A DNA stretch of 64,000 nucleotides from Methylohalobius crimeensis 10Ki (GTDB taxonomy: Bacteria > Pseudomonadota > Gammaproteobacteria > Methylococcales > Methylothermaceae): the NCBI RefSeq assembly GCF_000421465.1, contig NZ_ATXB01000001.1, positions 1,798,001 through 1,862,000 on the forward strand, read 5' to 3'. Every line of letters begins with the position of its first letter. Positions within the stretch are counted from its first letter, which is position 1. The translations under genes and the position numbers were made by a program. Under the pieces are notes generated by a model. It had not been told where the DNA came from. It searched no databases and was given only the letters and a program-made list of their open reading frames with translations. Positions 48,085 to 61,154 of this stretch are shown piece after piece.

Positions 48085-48852
48085 ATGGACATCGACTGGA
48101 TCACGGTTTCGGCGCAAATCGTCAACTTCCTGATCCTGGTCTGGCTGTTGAAACACTTTTTGTACCAACCGATCATCCGCGCCATGGACCGCCGCGAACA
48201 GCGCATCACCGACCAATTGATCGAAGCCCGGGAACGGGAACGTCAAGCCGACGCATCGGCGAAGCGATTCGAGGAAAAAATCCGGGAATTGGAAGATGAA
48301 CGGGAACAAACCTTAGCCAAGGCCAAGGAGGAAGCCGAACAACAAAAAAAACAGATGCTCGATCGAATCCGGCAAGAAGTGGCCGAAACCCGTGCCGATT
48401 GGCAGCGTCAGGTCCTGCATGAGAAAAAGGCGTTTTTGGACAAGCTGCGCCATGAAGGAACTAAAGCGATTCAAGCCATCGCACGCAAGGCATTGGGCGA
48501 TCTCGCCAATGCCGAACTGGAAAAGCAAATCGTACTCGCCTTCCTGGAACGCCTCAATTCACTGGATGAAGCCGCGCGCAAGGCACTGACCGAAACTTCC
48601 GAGCCGGCGCAAATCGTCAGCTCCTTCGAGCTCGATCCCGACTTGCGCCAGCGGTTGACGAATGCGCTGAATGCCACCTTCGACGACGATATCGAGGTAC
48701 GATTCGCACGGTCCGGCGATCTGATGTGCGGCATTAAACTCAGCCGCGGAGGCCAGCAGCTAGGCTGGAATCTCGACCAGTACTTGGATGATCTGGAAGG
48801 CCGTATCGAAGCACTGGTTAAGTCCCACGAACCCCCAAACAAGGGAGAGTGA
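48085..48852 (+). CDS. atpF: N-ATPase b subunit with delta-like C-terminus
   Basis: The 255-residue protein has one membrane helix ([20 protein letters not shown]), a long charged coiled coil to about residue 130, and a C-terminal globular part, longer than the usual b subunit. N-ATPases lack a separate delta gene and have this longer form. AGGGGAG precedes ATG 48085. Confidence 0.9.
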   Translation: MDIDWITVSAQIVNFLILVWLLKHFLYQPIIRAMDRREQRITDQLIEARERERQADASAKRFEEKIRELEDEREQTLAKAKEEAEQQKKQMLDRIRQEVAETRADWQRQVLHEKKAFLDKLRHEGTKAIQAIARKALGDLANAELEKQIVLAFLERLNSLDEAARKALTETSEPAQIVSSFELDPDLRQRLTNALNATFDDDIEVRFARSGDLMCGIKLSRGGQQLGWNLDQYLDDLEGRIEALVKSHEPPNKGE

Positions 48853-48856
48853 TCCG

Positions 48857-50380
48857 TTGCTGAACGAACTGCTCGACGACACCCTGACCGCCTTGTACTC
48901 GGCGACCGAAAGCGCCCCGCCATCCTTGCGCCTCCGCGAGACCGGGGTTTTGCTCCAGGTGGGCGGCGGCATCGCCCGGGTGAACGGGCTCCCGGGAATC
49001 ACCTCGGAAGAATTGGTACGGTTTCAAGGCGGCCTGCTCGGCATCGCCATCAACCTGGAACCGGATGAAGTCGGCGTCATGCTACTGGGCGACAATGAAA
49101 ACCTGACCGCCGGCATCGAGGCCTATCCCACCGGCCGCGAAGCGGACGCGCCCGTCGGCGAAGGATTGCTCGGTCGCGTGATCGATGCCACCGGACGTGT
49201 CCTCGATCGCGGCCGGCCACTCCCCATCGAAGAAAGATGGCCGATCGAGCGCCCCGCCCCCGGCATCATCGAGCGCGCGCCGGTCACCGTGCCCCTGGAA
49301 ACCGGGATCAAAACCATCGACGCCTTGATTCCCATCGGCCGCGGTCAGCGCGAACTGATCGTGGGGGACCGCCAGACCGGAAAAACCTCGGTGGCCATGG
49401 ATACCATCATCAATCAGCGCGACAAGGACGTGGTGTGTATCTACTGCGCCGTGGGGCAGCGCGGGACCGCCGTGGCCCGAGTGGTGGACACCCTGCGCAA
49501 GGAGAACGCCATCCAAAACACCATCGTAGTGGTGGCGTCGGACGCAGACCCGCCGGGGCTTCGCTTCATCACTCCCTATGCCGCCACCACCATGGCCGAA
49601 TATTTCATGGAACAAGGTCGCGATGCGCTCATCGTCTACGACGATCTCACCCGCCATGCGCGGGCCTACCGCGAACTGTCGCTGCTTTTGCAACGCCCGC
49701 CGGGCCGGGAAGCCTATCCGGGAGATATCTTCTATATCCATTCCCGCCTACTCGAGCGCGCCACCCATCTGCGCCGGGAGCACGGCGGCGGTTCGCTGAC
49801 CGCGCTGCCCATCATCGAAACCCAGGCCCAGGACATCTCGGCGTATATCCCCACCAACCTGATTTCCATCACCGACGGGCAGATATACCTCTCGCCGACC
49901 CTGTTTCACAAGGGCTTGCTGCCCGCCATCGACGTGGGCAAGTCGGTGTCCCGGGTGGGAGGGAAAACCCAATACCCGGCTTTCCGGAGCGTGGCCGGAG
50001 ATCTCAGGCTGTCCTACTCCCAATTCGAGGAACTGGAAACCTTCGCCCGCTTCGCCACTCGCTTGGACGAGGATACCCGGGCCACCATCGAGCACGGCCG
50101 CCGGGTTCGCGAGATTCTAAAGCAAAACGAGCACCATCCCTTGCGCGCCAGCGAACAGATGGCCGCGCTCAAAGCGGTCAACGCCGGCCTGTTCGACGAC
50201 CTGCCGCTGGCGCAAGCGAGCGATGTCGAGGCGGCGATCCAGAAACGCGTGCTCGACCGATTGCCCCAGCTCTGCGAGCGCATGGAATCGGGCCAAAAAC
50301 TGGATGATTCGCAGTGGCAAGAAGTCCTGAATATCGCCAGCGAAGTCATCGACGAAATCCGTAGCCAGCCCCATGGCTAA
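48857..50380 (+). CDS. atpA: N-ATPase F1 alpha subunit
   Basis: The 507-residue subunit has the P-loop [40 protein letters not shown] and the [20 protein letters not shown] region near the end. TTG 48857 with GGGAG at 9-bp spacing is chosen; it lies 4 bp after the atpF stop. The operon is interrupted after this gene by a repeat unit and an IS110 element. Confidence 0.95.
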   Translation: MLNELLDDTLTALYSATESAPPSLRLRETGVLLQVGGGIARVNGLPGITSEELVRFQGGLLGIAINLEPDEVGVMLLGDNENLTAGIEAYPTGREADAPVGEGLLGRVIDATGRVLDRGRPLPIEERWPIERPAPGIIERAPVTVPLETGIKTIDALIPIGRGQRELIVGDRQTGKTSVAMDTIINQRDKDVVCIYCAVGQRGTAVARVVDTLRKENAIQNTIVVVASDADPPGLRFITPYAATTMAEYFMEQGRDALIVYDDLTRHARAYRELSLLLQRPPGREAYPGDIFYIHSRLLERATHLRREHGGGSLTALPIIETQAQDISAYIPTNLISITDGQIYLSPTLFHKGLLPAIDVGKSVSRVGGKTQYPAFRSVAGDLRLSYSQFEELETFARFATRLDEDTRATIEHGRRVREILKQNEHHPLRASEQMAALKAVNAGLFDDLPLAQASDVEAAIQKRVLDRLPQLCERMESGQKLDDSQWQEVLNIASEVIDEIRSQPHG

Positions 50381-50434
50381 GAGTCCGTTTCAAACTCGTG
50401 CGAGGGTCAGGGAAGGCGAAGGTGTCGCGAAGCC

Positions 50435-50548
50435 CCCTCTCCCGCTGGCGGGAGAGGGATGGGGTGAGTGTGGTTTAAATAAAAATGTCTTTCATTTCAA
50501 TCAGATCCACCCTCTTCCCAACCTTCTCCCTCCAGGAGGGAGAAGGGA
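50435..50548. repeat. CTCTCCCGCTGGCGGG repeat, copy 3 (complete unit)
   Basis: CCCTCTCCCGCTGGCGGGAG and GGTGAGTGTGG at the left pair with CCACCCTCTTCCC and CCTTCTCCCTCC...GGGAGAAGGG at the right. It follows atpA by about 55 bp, and the IS110 copy 2 begins about 28 bp later. Confidence 0.75.
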
Positions 50549-50598
50549 CTCATGCTGTTGCAGCATCCTCGCCAACGGGAGAGCAACCGTGTTTAAAG

Positions 50599-51735
<1,137 letters not shown>

Positions 51736-51844
51736 GGGAGGTTACTTGAGCCGTTTCCGAACGAAAAGGGGATTAAGGGGATATCGTGCTTCGTAGGCTT
51801 GCACGGTATGTCGAGTTTTGAAACAGACTGTAAGTAGCAATCTG

Positions 51845-52741
51845 ATGGAATCTCTGGAACAACTTCACAAGCAATTGGACAGCCTCGACGAGCTGCGCAC
51901 CATCGTCAAGACCATGAAGGCCTTATCGGCGGCAAGCATCCGTCAGTACGAGCAAGCGGTGGGCGCCCTTGCCGGCTACTACCGAACCGTGGAGCGGGGA
52001 TTGTTCGTGGTGTTGAAAGATAGGCCATATCCTCCCGCCTTTTCTTCCCGCCGCGCCGGCGAACCCCACCGTCTCGCCGCCATCGTGTTCGGCTCCGATC
52101 ATGGTTTGTGCGGGCGCTTCAATGAGGAAATCGCAAGCTACGCCGTGCAGCGAATGGCCTCTGCCCCCGCAAAAGCGAGGAACCGCCTGGTACTGGCCGC
52201 GGGCGGACGGGTCGCGGCCAGCTTGGAAGCCGAGGGGGAAACCATCGAAGAAGATTTCTTGGTTCCCGGTTCGGCTTCCCAGATCACCGCAACGGTGCAA
52301 CAAATTCTCCTCAAGATCGATGAATGGCGCGAACAAGCCGGGGTGGATTACGTCTACCTGTTCTACAACCGCCACGCCGGCGGCGGCGGTTATCATCCCA
52401 CCGGGGTCGCTTTGCTGCCTCTGAATCTCCGCCGCTTCCACCATCTTCGGGAAGAAACCTGGCCCGCACGCAGTCTGCCTATTTTCACCATGGACCGCGA
52501 CCGGCTGCTCAGCCGCCTGCTCCATCAGTATCTGTTCGTTTCCGTCTTCCGCGCCTGCGCCGAATCTCAAGCCAGCGAACACGCCAGCCGGCTGGCGGCC
52601 ATGCAATCGGCACAACGCAACCTGGACGATCGGTTGGAGGAAGTCACCATACGCTTCCGCCGCGCCCGTCAAAACACGATCACCGCCGAACTGCTCGACG
52701 TGGTCTCGGGCTTCAAGGCGATCACGGCAGAGCGGAAATAA
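51845..52741 (+). CDS. atpG: N-ATPase F1 gamma subunit
   Basis: The 298-residue protein has the gamma N- and C-terminal helices (LRTIVKTMKALSAASIRQYE; RQNTITAELLDVVSGFKAI) and the Rossmann-like middle (AIVFGSDHGLCGRFNEEIAS). ATG 51845 fits the family start; an in-frame TTG lies 27 bases earlier. The IS110 element ends about 100 bp upstream, so transcription from atpA may be broken or reset. Confidence 0.92.
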   Translation: MESLEQLHKQLDSLDELRTIVKTMKALSAASIRQYEQAVGALAGYYRTVERGLFVVLKDRPYPPAFSSRRAGEPHRLAAIVFGSDHGLCGRFNEEIASYAVQRMASAPAKARNRLVLAAGGRVAASLEAEGETIEEDFLVPGSASQITATVQQILLKIDEWREQAGVDYVYLFYNRHAGGGGYHPTGVALLPLNLRRFHHLREETWPARSLPIFTMDRDRLLSRLLHQYLFVSVFRACAESQASEHASRLAAMQSAQRNLDDRLEEVTIRFRRARQNTITAELLDVVSGFKAITAERK

Positions 52742-54811
<2,070 letters not shown>

Positions 54812-54817
54812 TCAGAT

Positions 54818-55015
54818 TCATAATTTACTGAAAAAGCTATCTACTTGCTTTTCCGCTTCATCCTTTGCTATTCCATAACGTTCTTGGAGCACTCCGATAA
54901 ACTTGTCCCGCTCACCCTCAATTCTATCCAAGTCATCATCAGTCAAATCAGCCCAGTTTTTTTTGGCTTCACCTTTAAACTGATTCCAGTTGCCTTTAAT
55001 TTGTTCCCAGTTCAT
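54818..55015 (-). CDS. CsbD-family stress protein
   Basis: The 65-residue protein MNWEQIKGNWNQFKGEAKKN then W...LTDDDLDRIEGERDKFIG matches the CsbD family, small hydrophilic proteins induced by osmotic or general stress. It is complete, and AT-richer than ligA. It is convergent with ligA, 6 bp apart. Confidence 0.9.
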   Translation of the reverse strand: MNWEQIKGNWNQFKGEAKKNWADLTDDDLDRIEGERDKFIGVLQERYGIAKDEAEKQVDSFFSKL

Positions 55016-55100
55016 ATCTATCTCCTATGTTTTGTTCTAAACATGCATTTGTTGGTGCTTTTTCATCCATGATTTCGACCATAATAGGCAAATGTTTTGA

Positions 55101-55280
55101 TTATCCTTTCGGTCCCAGAAAGAACCAAAGCACTAAACCAATCACGGGCAGCACCAGGATAACAACCACCCATAAAACTTTGATGCCTATATCTGCCGAG
55201 CTTTGAATAACTTTGATGATAGCCCAAACATCTAGAATCAATAGAACAAGGCCGAGCAGGCCACCAACTTCAATATCCAT
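55101..55280 (-). CDS. PLDc_N-like small membrane protein
   Basis: The 59-residue protein MDIEVGGLLGLVLLILDVWA, IIKVIQSSADIGIKVLWVVV, ILVLPVIGLVLWFFLGPKG has two membrane segments. It fits the PLDc_N family (WAIIKVI...KVLWVVVILVLPVIGL). Such proteins are often near CsbD genes; function unknown. It lies 85 bp upstream of CsbD on the same strand. Confidence 0.8.
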   Translation of the reverse strand: MDIEVGGLLGLVLLILDVWAIIKVIQSSADIGIKVLWVVVILVLPVIGLVLWFFLGPKG

Positions 55281-55649
55281 AATTGTTCCCCACTTCGGTT
55301 ATTGTTTCGATTTTACGATTGCTTTATAAAATTACTATGGGGCGGATTTTTTATTTAAACATTGACATTTGTCAATAAATAAAAAATTCTTGTGACCGGT
55401 GTTGCGAGTGCGAGAAAGTTGGGAGCAAAATTCACCCGCCGACGGCATCTCAGTTCAAGAAACCGTGCAAGGTTTGCGCAAGATGACGGAACGCCAATGC
55501 CTTGATGATGGTTTATTGAAATTTGTCAATGACCTACTCCATTTACTATTCAATGATATAGATTCAAATACCGCCAAAAGGGGTATTTTTATATTCCGAA
55601 ATGGCGATCAGAAAACTGAGATTGCACAATTTTATAGAGGAGAAAAGCC
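55281..55649. other. AT-rich gap before dodecin
   Basis: There is no recognised gene in about 370 bp. TTGACATTTGTCAA (55362-55375) is a perfect 14-bp palindrome with an internal -35-like TTGACA. A frame from GTG 55399 to 55662 codes 87 residues without family resemblance and overlaps the dodecin start; I do not accept it as a gene. Confidence 0.45.
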
Positions 55650-55850
55650 ATGGCCACTTTAAAAGTTATCGAAGTCCTCGCCCAATCCGAGAAAAGCTGG
55701 GAAGACGCGGCTCAAGTTGCTCTGGCTAAAGCCGCTGAGACGCTGCATAACGTCAAATCCATCTATATCAAGGAAATGGAAGCTAAAGTGGAAAATAACC
55801 GAATCACTCAATATCGGATCAACGCAAAGATCTCGTTCGAGCTCGATTAG
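55650..55850 (+). CDS. Dodecin
   Basis: The 66-residue protein (MATLKVIEVLAQSEKSWEDA then AQVALAKAAETLHNVKSIYI) is a dodecin: a 12-mer that stores flavin, with the stacking tryptophan in KSWEDA. GGAGAAAAG precedes the ATG. It lies about 100 bp before a flavin enzyme, with which it may share FMN/FAD economy. Confidence 0.92.
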   Translation: MATLKVIEVLAQSEKSWEDAAQVALAKAAETLHNVKSIYIKEMEAKVENNRITQYRINAKISFELD

Positions 55851-55955
55851 ACGGTGGGCGAATTTCGCCGGCAATAGGAAATCCGGTTGCGTTAACCCTG
55901 CTGCTTCGACTACCGTTGCCGATAATTCAAGCTGTATTAGGTAAAAACCTCCCCC

Positions 55956-57377
55956 ATGACACATGTACAAAAAGTTGACGTCGCCATCTTAGGCGCCGGA
56001 ACCGCCGGTCTTACCGCCCGGCGCGAAGTGGCCCGGCACACCGATCGTTATGTGGTCATCGATCCCGGTCCCCTGGGAACCACTTGCGCCCGGGTGGGAT
56101 GCATGCCTTCCAAGAGCTTTATCCACGCGGCGAACGTCTATCACCAGGTGAGCCGGGCGCCTCGAGGGCTGAACGTCGGTCCTGTCGCCCCGATCGATCT
56201 GCCCGAGGTGATGAGCCATGTCCGCGAACTGCGGGATTTTTACACCGCCAGCGTCATTCAGGGCATGGAGGACTGGCGGGATAGCCACCTCATCACCAAA
56301 CGCGCGCGCTTTCTCGACCCGCATACCCTGGATTTGGAAGGCGATCGCTTGACGGCCGATCGGATCGTCATCGCCACCGGATCGAAACCGTTCATTCCCG
56401 AGTCCTGGCGGCGGTTCGACGCCTACCTCTTGGACACCGACCGTTTCTTCGACCTTCCGGACCTGCCGCCCAGGCTTGCCGTCATCGGTTTGGGCCCGGT
56501 CGGTATCGAGCTGGCCCAGGCCATGCAACGACTGGGCGTGGAAATCACCGCCGTCGATGCGCACCGAAATCTCGGTGGCCTCACCGATCCGGAAATACAA
56601 GATTATGCGATCGAGTATTTTTCCAACGCCATGAATCTCTGGATCGGAACCGCAAACCTCAAAGAGGCGGAAGGGGATAGAATAGTCGTTCAAGCCGGCG
56701 ACCGAGAGGTGAAGGTCAATCGGGTATTGGCGGCCATGGGCAGACAACCGACCGTCTCCGATCTCGGCCTGGAAAATCTGGAGATTCCTCTCGACGATCG
56801 CGGCCTTCCCCAATTCAATCCTGAAACGCTGCAAATCTCCAATTTACCCATTTTCCTGGCGGGCGATGTCAACGGCAGGCGGCCCGTGCTGCACGAGGCT
56901 TCGGACGAAGGCCGCATCGCCGGCTATAACGCGCTCCAGGACAGCCCCGACTGTTTCCACCGACGTGCCCCGATGGCGATCACTTTCACCTCGCCGACCA
57001 TCGCCCTGGTCGGCGCTACTTTCCGCGAGCTGAAGGAACAAGGGACCGATTTTGTGACCGGGAAAGTCAGTTTCGAGCATCAGGGGCGCGCACGCCTCAT
57101 GAATGCCGCCCACGGTCTGCTCAAGGTTTATGCCGCCCATCACGACGGCCGGGTCCTGGGTGCCGAAATGTTCTCCCCCGGTGGCGAGCATTTCGCCCAT
57201 CTCCTCGCCTGGGCGATCGCCATGAAGATGACGGTGACCGATCTATTGAATATGCCTTACTACCATCCGGTGCTGGAGGAAGGACTGCGCACCGCCGTCC
57301 GCGATGCCGCAAGCCAGCTGGAAGTACCCGCCTCCTATACCCAGACCATGCGCTGCGAGGACAATCCGGTGCTATGA
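55956..57377 (+). CDS. Class I flavin disulfide oxidoreductase (Lpd/Gor-like)
   Basis: The 473-residue enzyme has the FAD site VDVAILGAGTAGLTARRE, the redox pair in GTTCARVGCMPSK, a second GxGxxG (AVIGLGPVGIELAQAM), the FAD/NADH motif IFLAGDVNGRRPVLHEASDE and the C-terminal YYHPVLEEGLR His-Glu pair. Dihydrolipoamide dehydrogenase or a related reductase is the best family fit; no 2-oxoacid dehydrogenase genes are nearby, so the substrate is open. Confidence 0.85.
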   Translation: MTHVQKVDVAILGAGTAGLTARREVARHTDRYVVIDPGPLGTTCARVGCMPSKSFIHAANVYHQVSRAPRGLNVGPVAPIDLPEVMSHVRELRDFYTASVIQGMEDWRDSHLITKRARFLDPHTLDLEGDRLTADRIVIATGSKPFIPESWRRFDAYLLDTDRFFDLPDLPPRLAVIGLGPVGIELAQAMQRLGVEITAVDAHRNLGGLTDPEIQDYAIEYFSNAMNLWIGTANLKEAEGDRIVVQAGDREVKVNRVLAAMGRQPTVSDLGLENLEIPLDDRGLPQFNPETLQISNLPIFLAGDVNGRRPVLHEASDEGRIAGYNALQDSPDCFHRRAPMAITFTSPTIALVGATFRELKEQGTDFVTGKVSFEHQGRARLMNAAHGLLKVYAAHHDGRVLGAEMFSPGGEHFAHLLAWAIAMKMTVTDLLNMPYYHPVLEEGLRTAVRDAASQLEVPASYTQTMRCEDNPVL

Positions 57378-57393
57378 AGCGCTCGGTTTCCCC

Positions 57394-59115
57394 ATGCCCA
57401 TCCCTAATGCCGAAATCGCCGATACCTTCGACCGGCTCGCCGACCTCCTGGAGGTAGAAGGCGCGAACCCTTTCCGGGTACGGGCGTACCGCAACGCCGC
57501 CCGCGTCGTGCGCGGATACGGCAAATCCATGGCCGACCTGATCGAGCGGGGCGAAGACCTGACCCAACTCCCCGAAATCGGCGAAGACCTGGCCAAGAAG
57601 ATCAAGACCCTGGTGGATACCGGCAAGCTGCCCTTGCTGGAAACGGTCGAAGCGCGCACCCCTGCCACCCTCAGCGACCTGATGAAAATCCAAGGATTGG
57701 GGCCGAAGCGGGTCAAGACTTTGTACGAGGAACTCCGGATCAGCGACCTCGAGGATCTCAAGCGCGCCGCCCAAAACGGCAAGATTCGGGAAATCAAGGG
57801 ATTCGGCCAAAAGACCGAGGAGATGATTCGGGAGCGGGTAAAACGATATACCGGCGCGCAGCACCGGACCCTGTTGAAAGACGCCGAGCAAATCGTCGAA
57901 CCGTTGGTGAAATACCTAAAGCAAAGCAAAGGAATCGAGGCTGTCGTCGTGGCGGGCAGTTACCGCAGACGCAAGGAAACCGTCGGCGACCTGGATATCT
58001 TGGTCACCGCCAAGCGGGGAACGAAAGTCATGGACGATTTCGCCGCTTACGACCAAGTCGATGAAGTGCTCTCCAAGGGGGAGACCCGCTCCACGGTCCG
58101 CCTGCACTCCGGCATTTCCGTGGATCTTCGGGTCGTGCCCAAGGTGAGTTACGGCGCGGCTCTGCACTATTTCACCGGTTCCAAGGCGCACAACATCGCG
58201 GTACGCAAGCGGGGCGTGGAAAGAGGCTACAAAATCAATGAATACGGTGTCTTCGAGGACGACAAGCGCATCGCCGGCAAAACCGAAGAAGCCGTCTATG
58301 AAAAGGTCGGACTGCCCTATATCCCGCCGGAACTCAGGGAAGACCGGGGGGAAGTGGCGGCCGCGGAAAAAGACGAACTGCCCGATTTGATCGCGCTGGA
58401 TGATATCCGCGGAGACCTGCATTGCCACACCCAGGCCACCGACGGCCACAATACCCTGGAACAGATGGTCCAGGCCGCCGTAGAACTCGGTTACGATTAC
58501 CTTTCCATCACCGATCACTCCCAACGCGTCACCATGGCCCACGGCCTGAACGAAAAACGCCTGCGGGAACAGATCGAAGCCATCGATCGATTGAACGAAA
58601 AGTTCGATGGTTTGATCGTGCTCAAGTCGATCGAGTGCGACATACTCGAGGACGGCTCCTTGGATCTGCCCGACGCCGTCCTCAAGGAATTGGATTTCAC
58701 CGTCTGTTCCGTCCATTACCAATTCAATCTGTCGCGCCAAAAGCAGACCGAGCGCATTCTGCGCGCCATGGACAATCCCTACTTCAATATTTTCGCCCAT
58801 CCCACAGGACGCCTCATCAACGAGCGTGAACCCTATCCCATCGACCTGGAGAAAATCATGGAGGGAGCCCGGGAGCGCGGCTGCTTTCTCGAGGTCAACG
58901 CCCAACCTCAGCGTTTGGATTTGACCGACGACGCCTGCAAGATGGCCAAGGAAATGCATCTCCGGGTGGTGATCTCCTCGGATGCGCACAGCACGGCCAA
59001 TCTGGAATTCATGCGGTTCGGCGTGGATCAGGCCCGACGGGGATGGCTGGAGGCGAAGGATGTCATCAACACCCTCCCCCTCAAACAGCTGACAAAGCTG
59101 TTGTCCAGAACCTGA
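57394..59115 (+). CDS. polX: DNA polymerase X with PHP domain
   Basis: The 573-residue protein has an N-terminal 8-kDa HhH domain (VEGANPFRVRAYRNAARVVR; LPEIGEDLAKKI), the nucleotidyltransferase core (VVVAGSYRRRKETVGDLDIL) and a C-terminal PHP exonuclease (RGDLHCHTQATDGHNTLEQM; LSITDHSQR; FAHPTGRL). It fills short gaps in base excision repair. The start is ATG 57394, 17 bp after the reductase stop; the longer frame is not family-like. fpg begins one base after the stop codon. Confidence 0.93.
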   Translation: MPIPNAEIADTFDRLADLLEVEGANPFRVRAYRNAARVVRGYGKSMADLIERGEDLTQLPEIGEDLAKKIKTLVDTGKLPLLETVEARTPATLSDLMKIQGLGPKRVKTLYEELRISDLEDLKRAAQNGKIREIKGFGQKTEEMIRERVKRYTGAQHRTLLKDAEQIVEPLVKYLKQSKGIEAVVVAGSYRRRKETVGDLDILVTAKRGTKVMDDFAAYDQVDEVLSKGETRSTVRLHSGISVDLRVVPKVSYGAALHYFTGSKAHNIAVRKRGVERGYKINEYGVFEDDKRIAGKTEEAVYEKVGLPYIPPELREDRGEVAAAEKDELPDLIALDDIRGDLHCHTQATDGHNTLEQMVQAAVELGYDYLSITDHSQRVTMAHGLNEKRLREQIEAIDRLNEKFDGLIVLKSIECDILEDGSLDLPDAVLKELDFTVCSVHYQFNLSRQKQTERILRAMDNPYFNIFAHPTGRLINEREPYPIDLEKIMEGARERGCFLEVNAQPQRLDLTDDACKMAKEMHLRVVISSDAHSTANLEFMRFGVDQARRGWLEAKDVINTLPLKQLTKLLSRT

Positions 59116-59837
59116 AATGCCCGAGCTGCCCGACGTCGAGGTTTATAAGCGCTATCTCGATGCCACCGCGCTGCACCAACGCATCGACCATATCCACGTG
59201 GACAGCCCCGAGCTGCTGCGGGACACTTCCCCTCAAGGTCTGGGGCGGGCCCTCAAGGGCAAAACCTTCGAATCCACCCGACGCCATGGCAAATATTTGT
59301 TCGTCGACCTGGACCCAGGCGGCTGGCTGGTCCTGCACTTCGGCATGACCGGAAAGCTCAAGTATTTCCAACCCCCGGAAGACACGCCCGAGTACACTCG
59401 GTTCTTGATCGTCTTTGACAATGGCTTTCGCCTGGCTTATATCGCCCCGCGCAAGCTGGGTATGATCGGATACGTGGATTCTCCCCAAACGCTGATTGAA
59501 AATCAGTCCCTGGGACCGGATGCGCTAACCGTCACCGAAAACACATTTCTCGAACGGGCGGCGAAACGTCGGGGTGGCGTCAAATCCTGGCTCATGGATC
59601 AACAGAGTATCGCGGGAATCGGCAACATCTACTCCGATGAGATTCTTTTTCAGGCGGGCATCCATCCGAAAACCGCCGTCCGGGATCTGGATGAGGACAA
59701 GCTGCAACAACTTTACCAAAGGCTGCGGCGGGTGCTGAATTCCGCCATCGAGGCGGGCGCCGACCCGAATCAGATGCCCTCCGATTTTCTTCTGCCCCAA
59801 CGCCGACCCGACGGCCGCTGCCCCCATTGCAATACCC

Positions 59838-60984
59838 CTCAGTACGGGACAAAAAACTTCAATAGCCATAGAAAATCCGTCCATCGATCGAAGAGGTTGA
59901 AGAGGAGATTGCGGATGAAATCGAGGCCATGTCGGAAGACGGACTTGACCGGTCGCTGGAGCGTTTTTTTACCTCAATGGGCTTTTGTTCAGTCAGTACC
60001 TCACCGGTACGCCAACTCCAAGCAAAGGCGAGCGCCAAAAGCGCCAGCAGTTTGCTGAGGCGGTCGGGATGAGTCAGATGGGTGTCCTCCAAATTGAAGC
60101 CGCGGGACTTCAAGGCGCCGAACAGGGTTTCGATTTCCCAACGCTGCCCATAGGCGGTGAACGCCTCGCTCTGGGGCGCACCGTGAGTTGCCACGATCAA
60201 AAGTTCGTTATCGGCCAGCCGCAAAGCCGATATATGAATAAAGCAGTCCCAGACCGGTCGACGCCCTTCCAAGTGACGCATCTGTCCGGGCCTAAGCGAT
60301 CTAAAGAACAGCCAGGCTGGGGTGGCGCGATTCCAGGTGTTGGGAATTCGGGTGTTTTCCTTGATCCGAATATGAAAGGGAATGCCCTGGGTCTGAAGCC
60401 AGGTAAACCATTTTTGACCGACAAACTCTCGATCGGCCAACAGCGCCCGGATGCGGGTTTTACCAAAGTTCGCCAGAAAGCGTTGCATCAATTCGATGCG
60501 CTGGTCGGTATGAGAATTGCCCGCTTTGCCCAACACCGTCCACAGCACCGGCAAGGCCATCCCCTTCTGGGCAATGCCCAACACCAGAAAATTGATTTCG
60601 ATCTTACCCAATTTCCAATTGGTACGATCCAAGGTCAGATACCACGGCCCTTCACCCACCGCAAACAAATGCACCAGCAGCCGCGCCAGCACGTCATAGT
60701 TGATCGTAAAGCCCCGAAAGAACCGCTGCAAACGCTTATAGTGCGAAGCCACTTGCGCCTTGCCACGGAAAGCCGTGGCCAATTCGGCCAGATTGACGCT
60801 GCGTACCTGGAACAAGGCCAACAGAAACTGAGCCAGAAAGTTCAAGCGGGCACCATGCCAGGGGAGATGCTCAGCCAATACGGCCCGAAGCGCAGAAACG
60901 GAATCATTCATATCAAGGATAGGGTGAAAATCATCAAATGATCCCCATACTATCAGTAGGTTACAGATTTTGTCCTGTACTAAG
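59838..60984. mobile_element. IS4-family element in fpg
   Basis: Inverted ends CTCAGTACGGGACAAAA and CTTAGTACAGGACAAAA (15 of 17 identical) enclose a transposase gene. GCAATACCC is duplicated on both sides (59829-59837 and 60985-60993), a perfect 9-bp target duplication. Confidence 0.92.
59859..60911 (-). CDS. IS4-family transposase
   Basis: The 350-residue protein has the DDE layout: YLTLDRTNWKLGKIEINFLV (first Asp), RIRALLADREFVGQKW (second Asp) and the IS4 YREK box YGQRWEIETLFGALKSRGF. ATG 60911 (MNDSVSALRAVL) lies inside the IS; the longer frame extends into flanking fpg sequence. The gene is intact. Confidence 0.9.
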   Translation of the reverse strand: MNDSVSALRAVLAEHLPWHGARLNFLAQFLLALFQVRSVNLAELATAFRGKAQVASHYKRLQRFFRGFTINYDVLARLLVHLFAVGEGPWYLTLDRTNWKLGKIEINFLVLGIAQKGMALPVLWTVLGKAGNSHTDQRIELMQRFLANFGKTRIRALLADREFVGQKWFTWLQTQGIPFHIRIKENTRIPNTWNRATPAWLFFRSLRPGQMRHLEGRRPVWDCFIHISALRLADNELLIVATHGAPQSEAFTAYGQRWEIETLFGALKSRGFNLEDTHLTHPDRLSKLLALLALAFAWSWRTGEVLTEQKPIEVKKRSSDRSSPSSDMASISSAISSSTSSIDGRIFYGY

Positions 60985-61154
60985 GCAATACCCTTGTCCG
61001 CAAAATGAAGGCCGCGGGACGGACCGCTTGGTTTTGTCCCCGTTGTCAAAACCGCTGATCCGAGGGTGTTATTGAAATATCTCAATGCTCTGCCCTCGAC
61101 GCACCACTACAGTATCGAACTATGCCCGTCGACCAAGCTTCTGAGAGGGAGATC

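Larger units (their letters stand above)
59117..61058 (+). pseudogene. fpg: fpg (formamidopyrimidine-DNA glycosylase) split by IS4
   Basis: MPELPDVEVYKRYLDATALH carries the catalytic Pro2 and Glu3. The protein runs normally to the first zinc-finger half, RCPHCNT. The IS4 element then interrupts it. Removing 59,838-60,984 and one 9-bp repeat restores LVRKMKAAGRTAWFCPRCQN then R-stop, a full Cys4 finger, ending at 61,058. As it stands the finger is missing and the frame runs into IS sequence to 60,058, so damage recognition is probably lost. Confidence 0.92.

Noticed and set aside
55399-55662. 87-residue frame before dodecin
   Set aside because: It has no family resemblance or ribosome site, is AT-rich, and overlaps the well-supported dodecin start.
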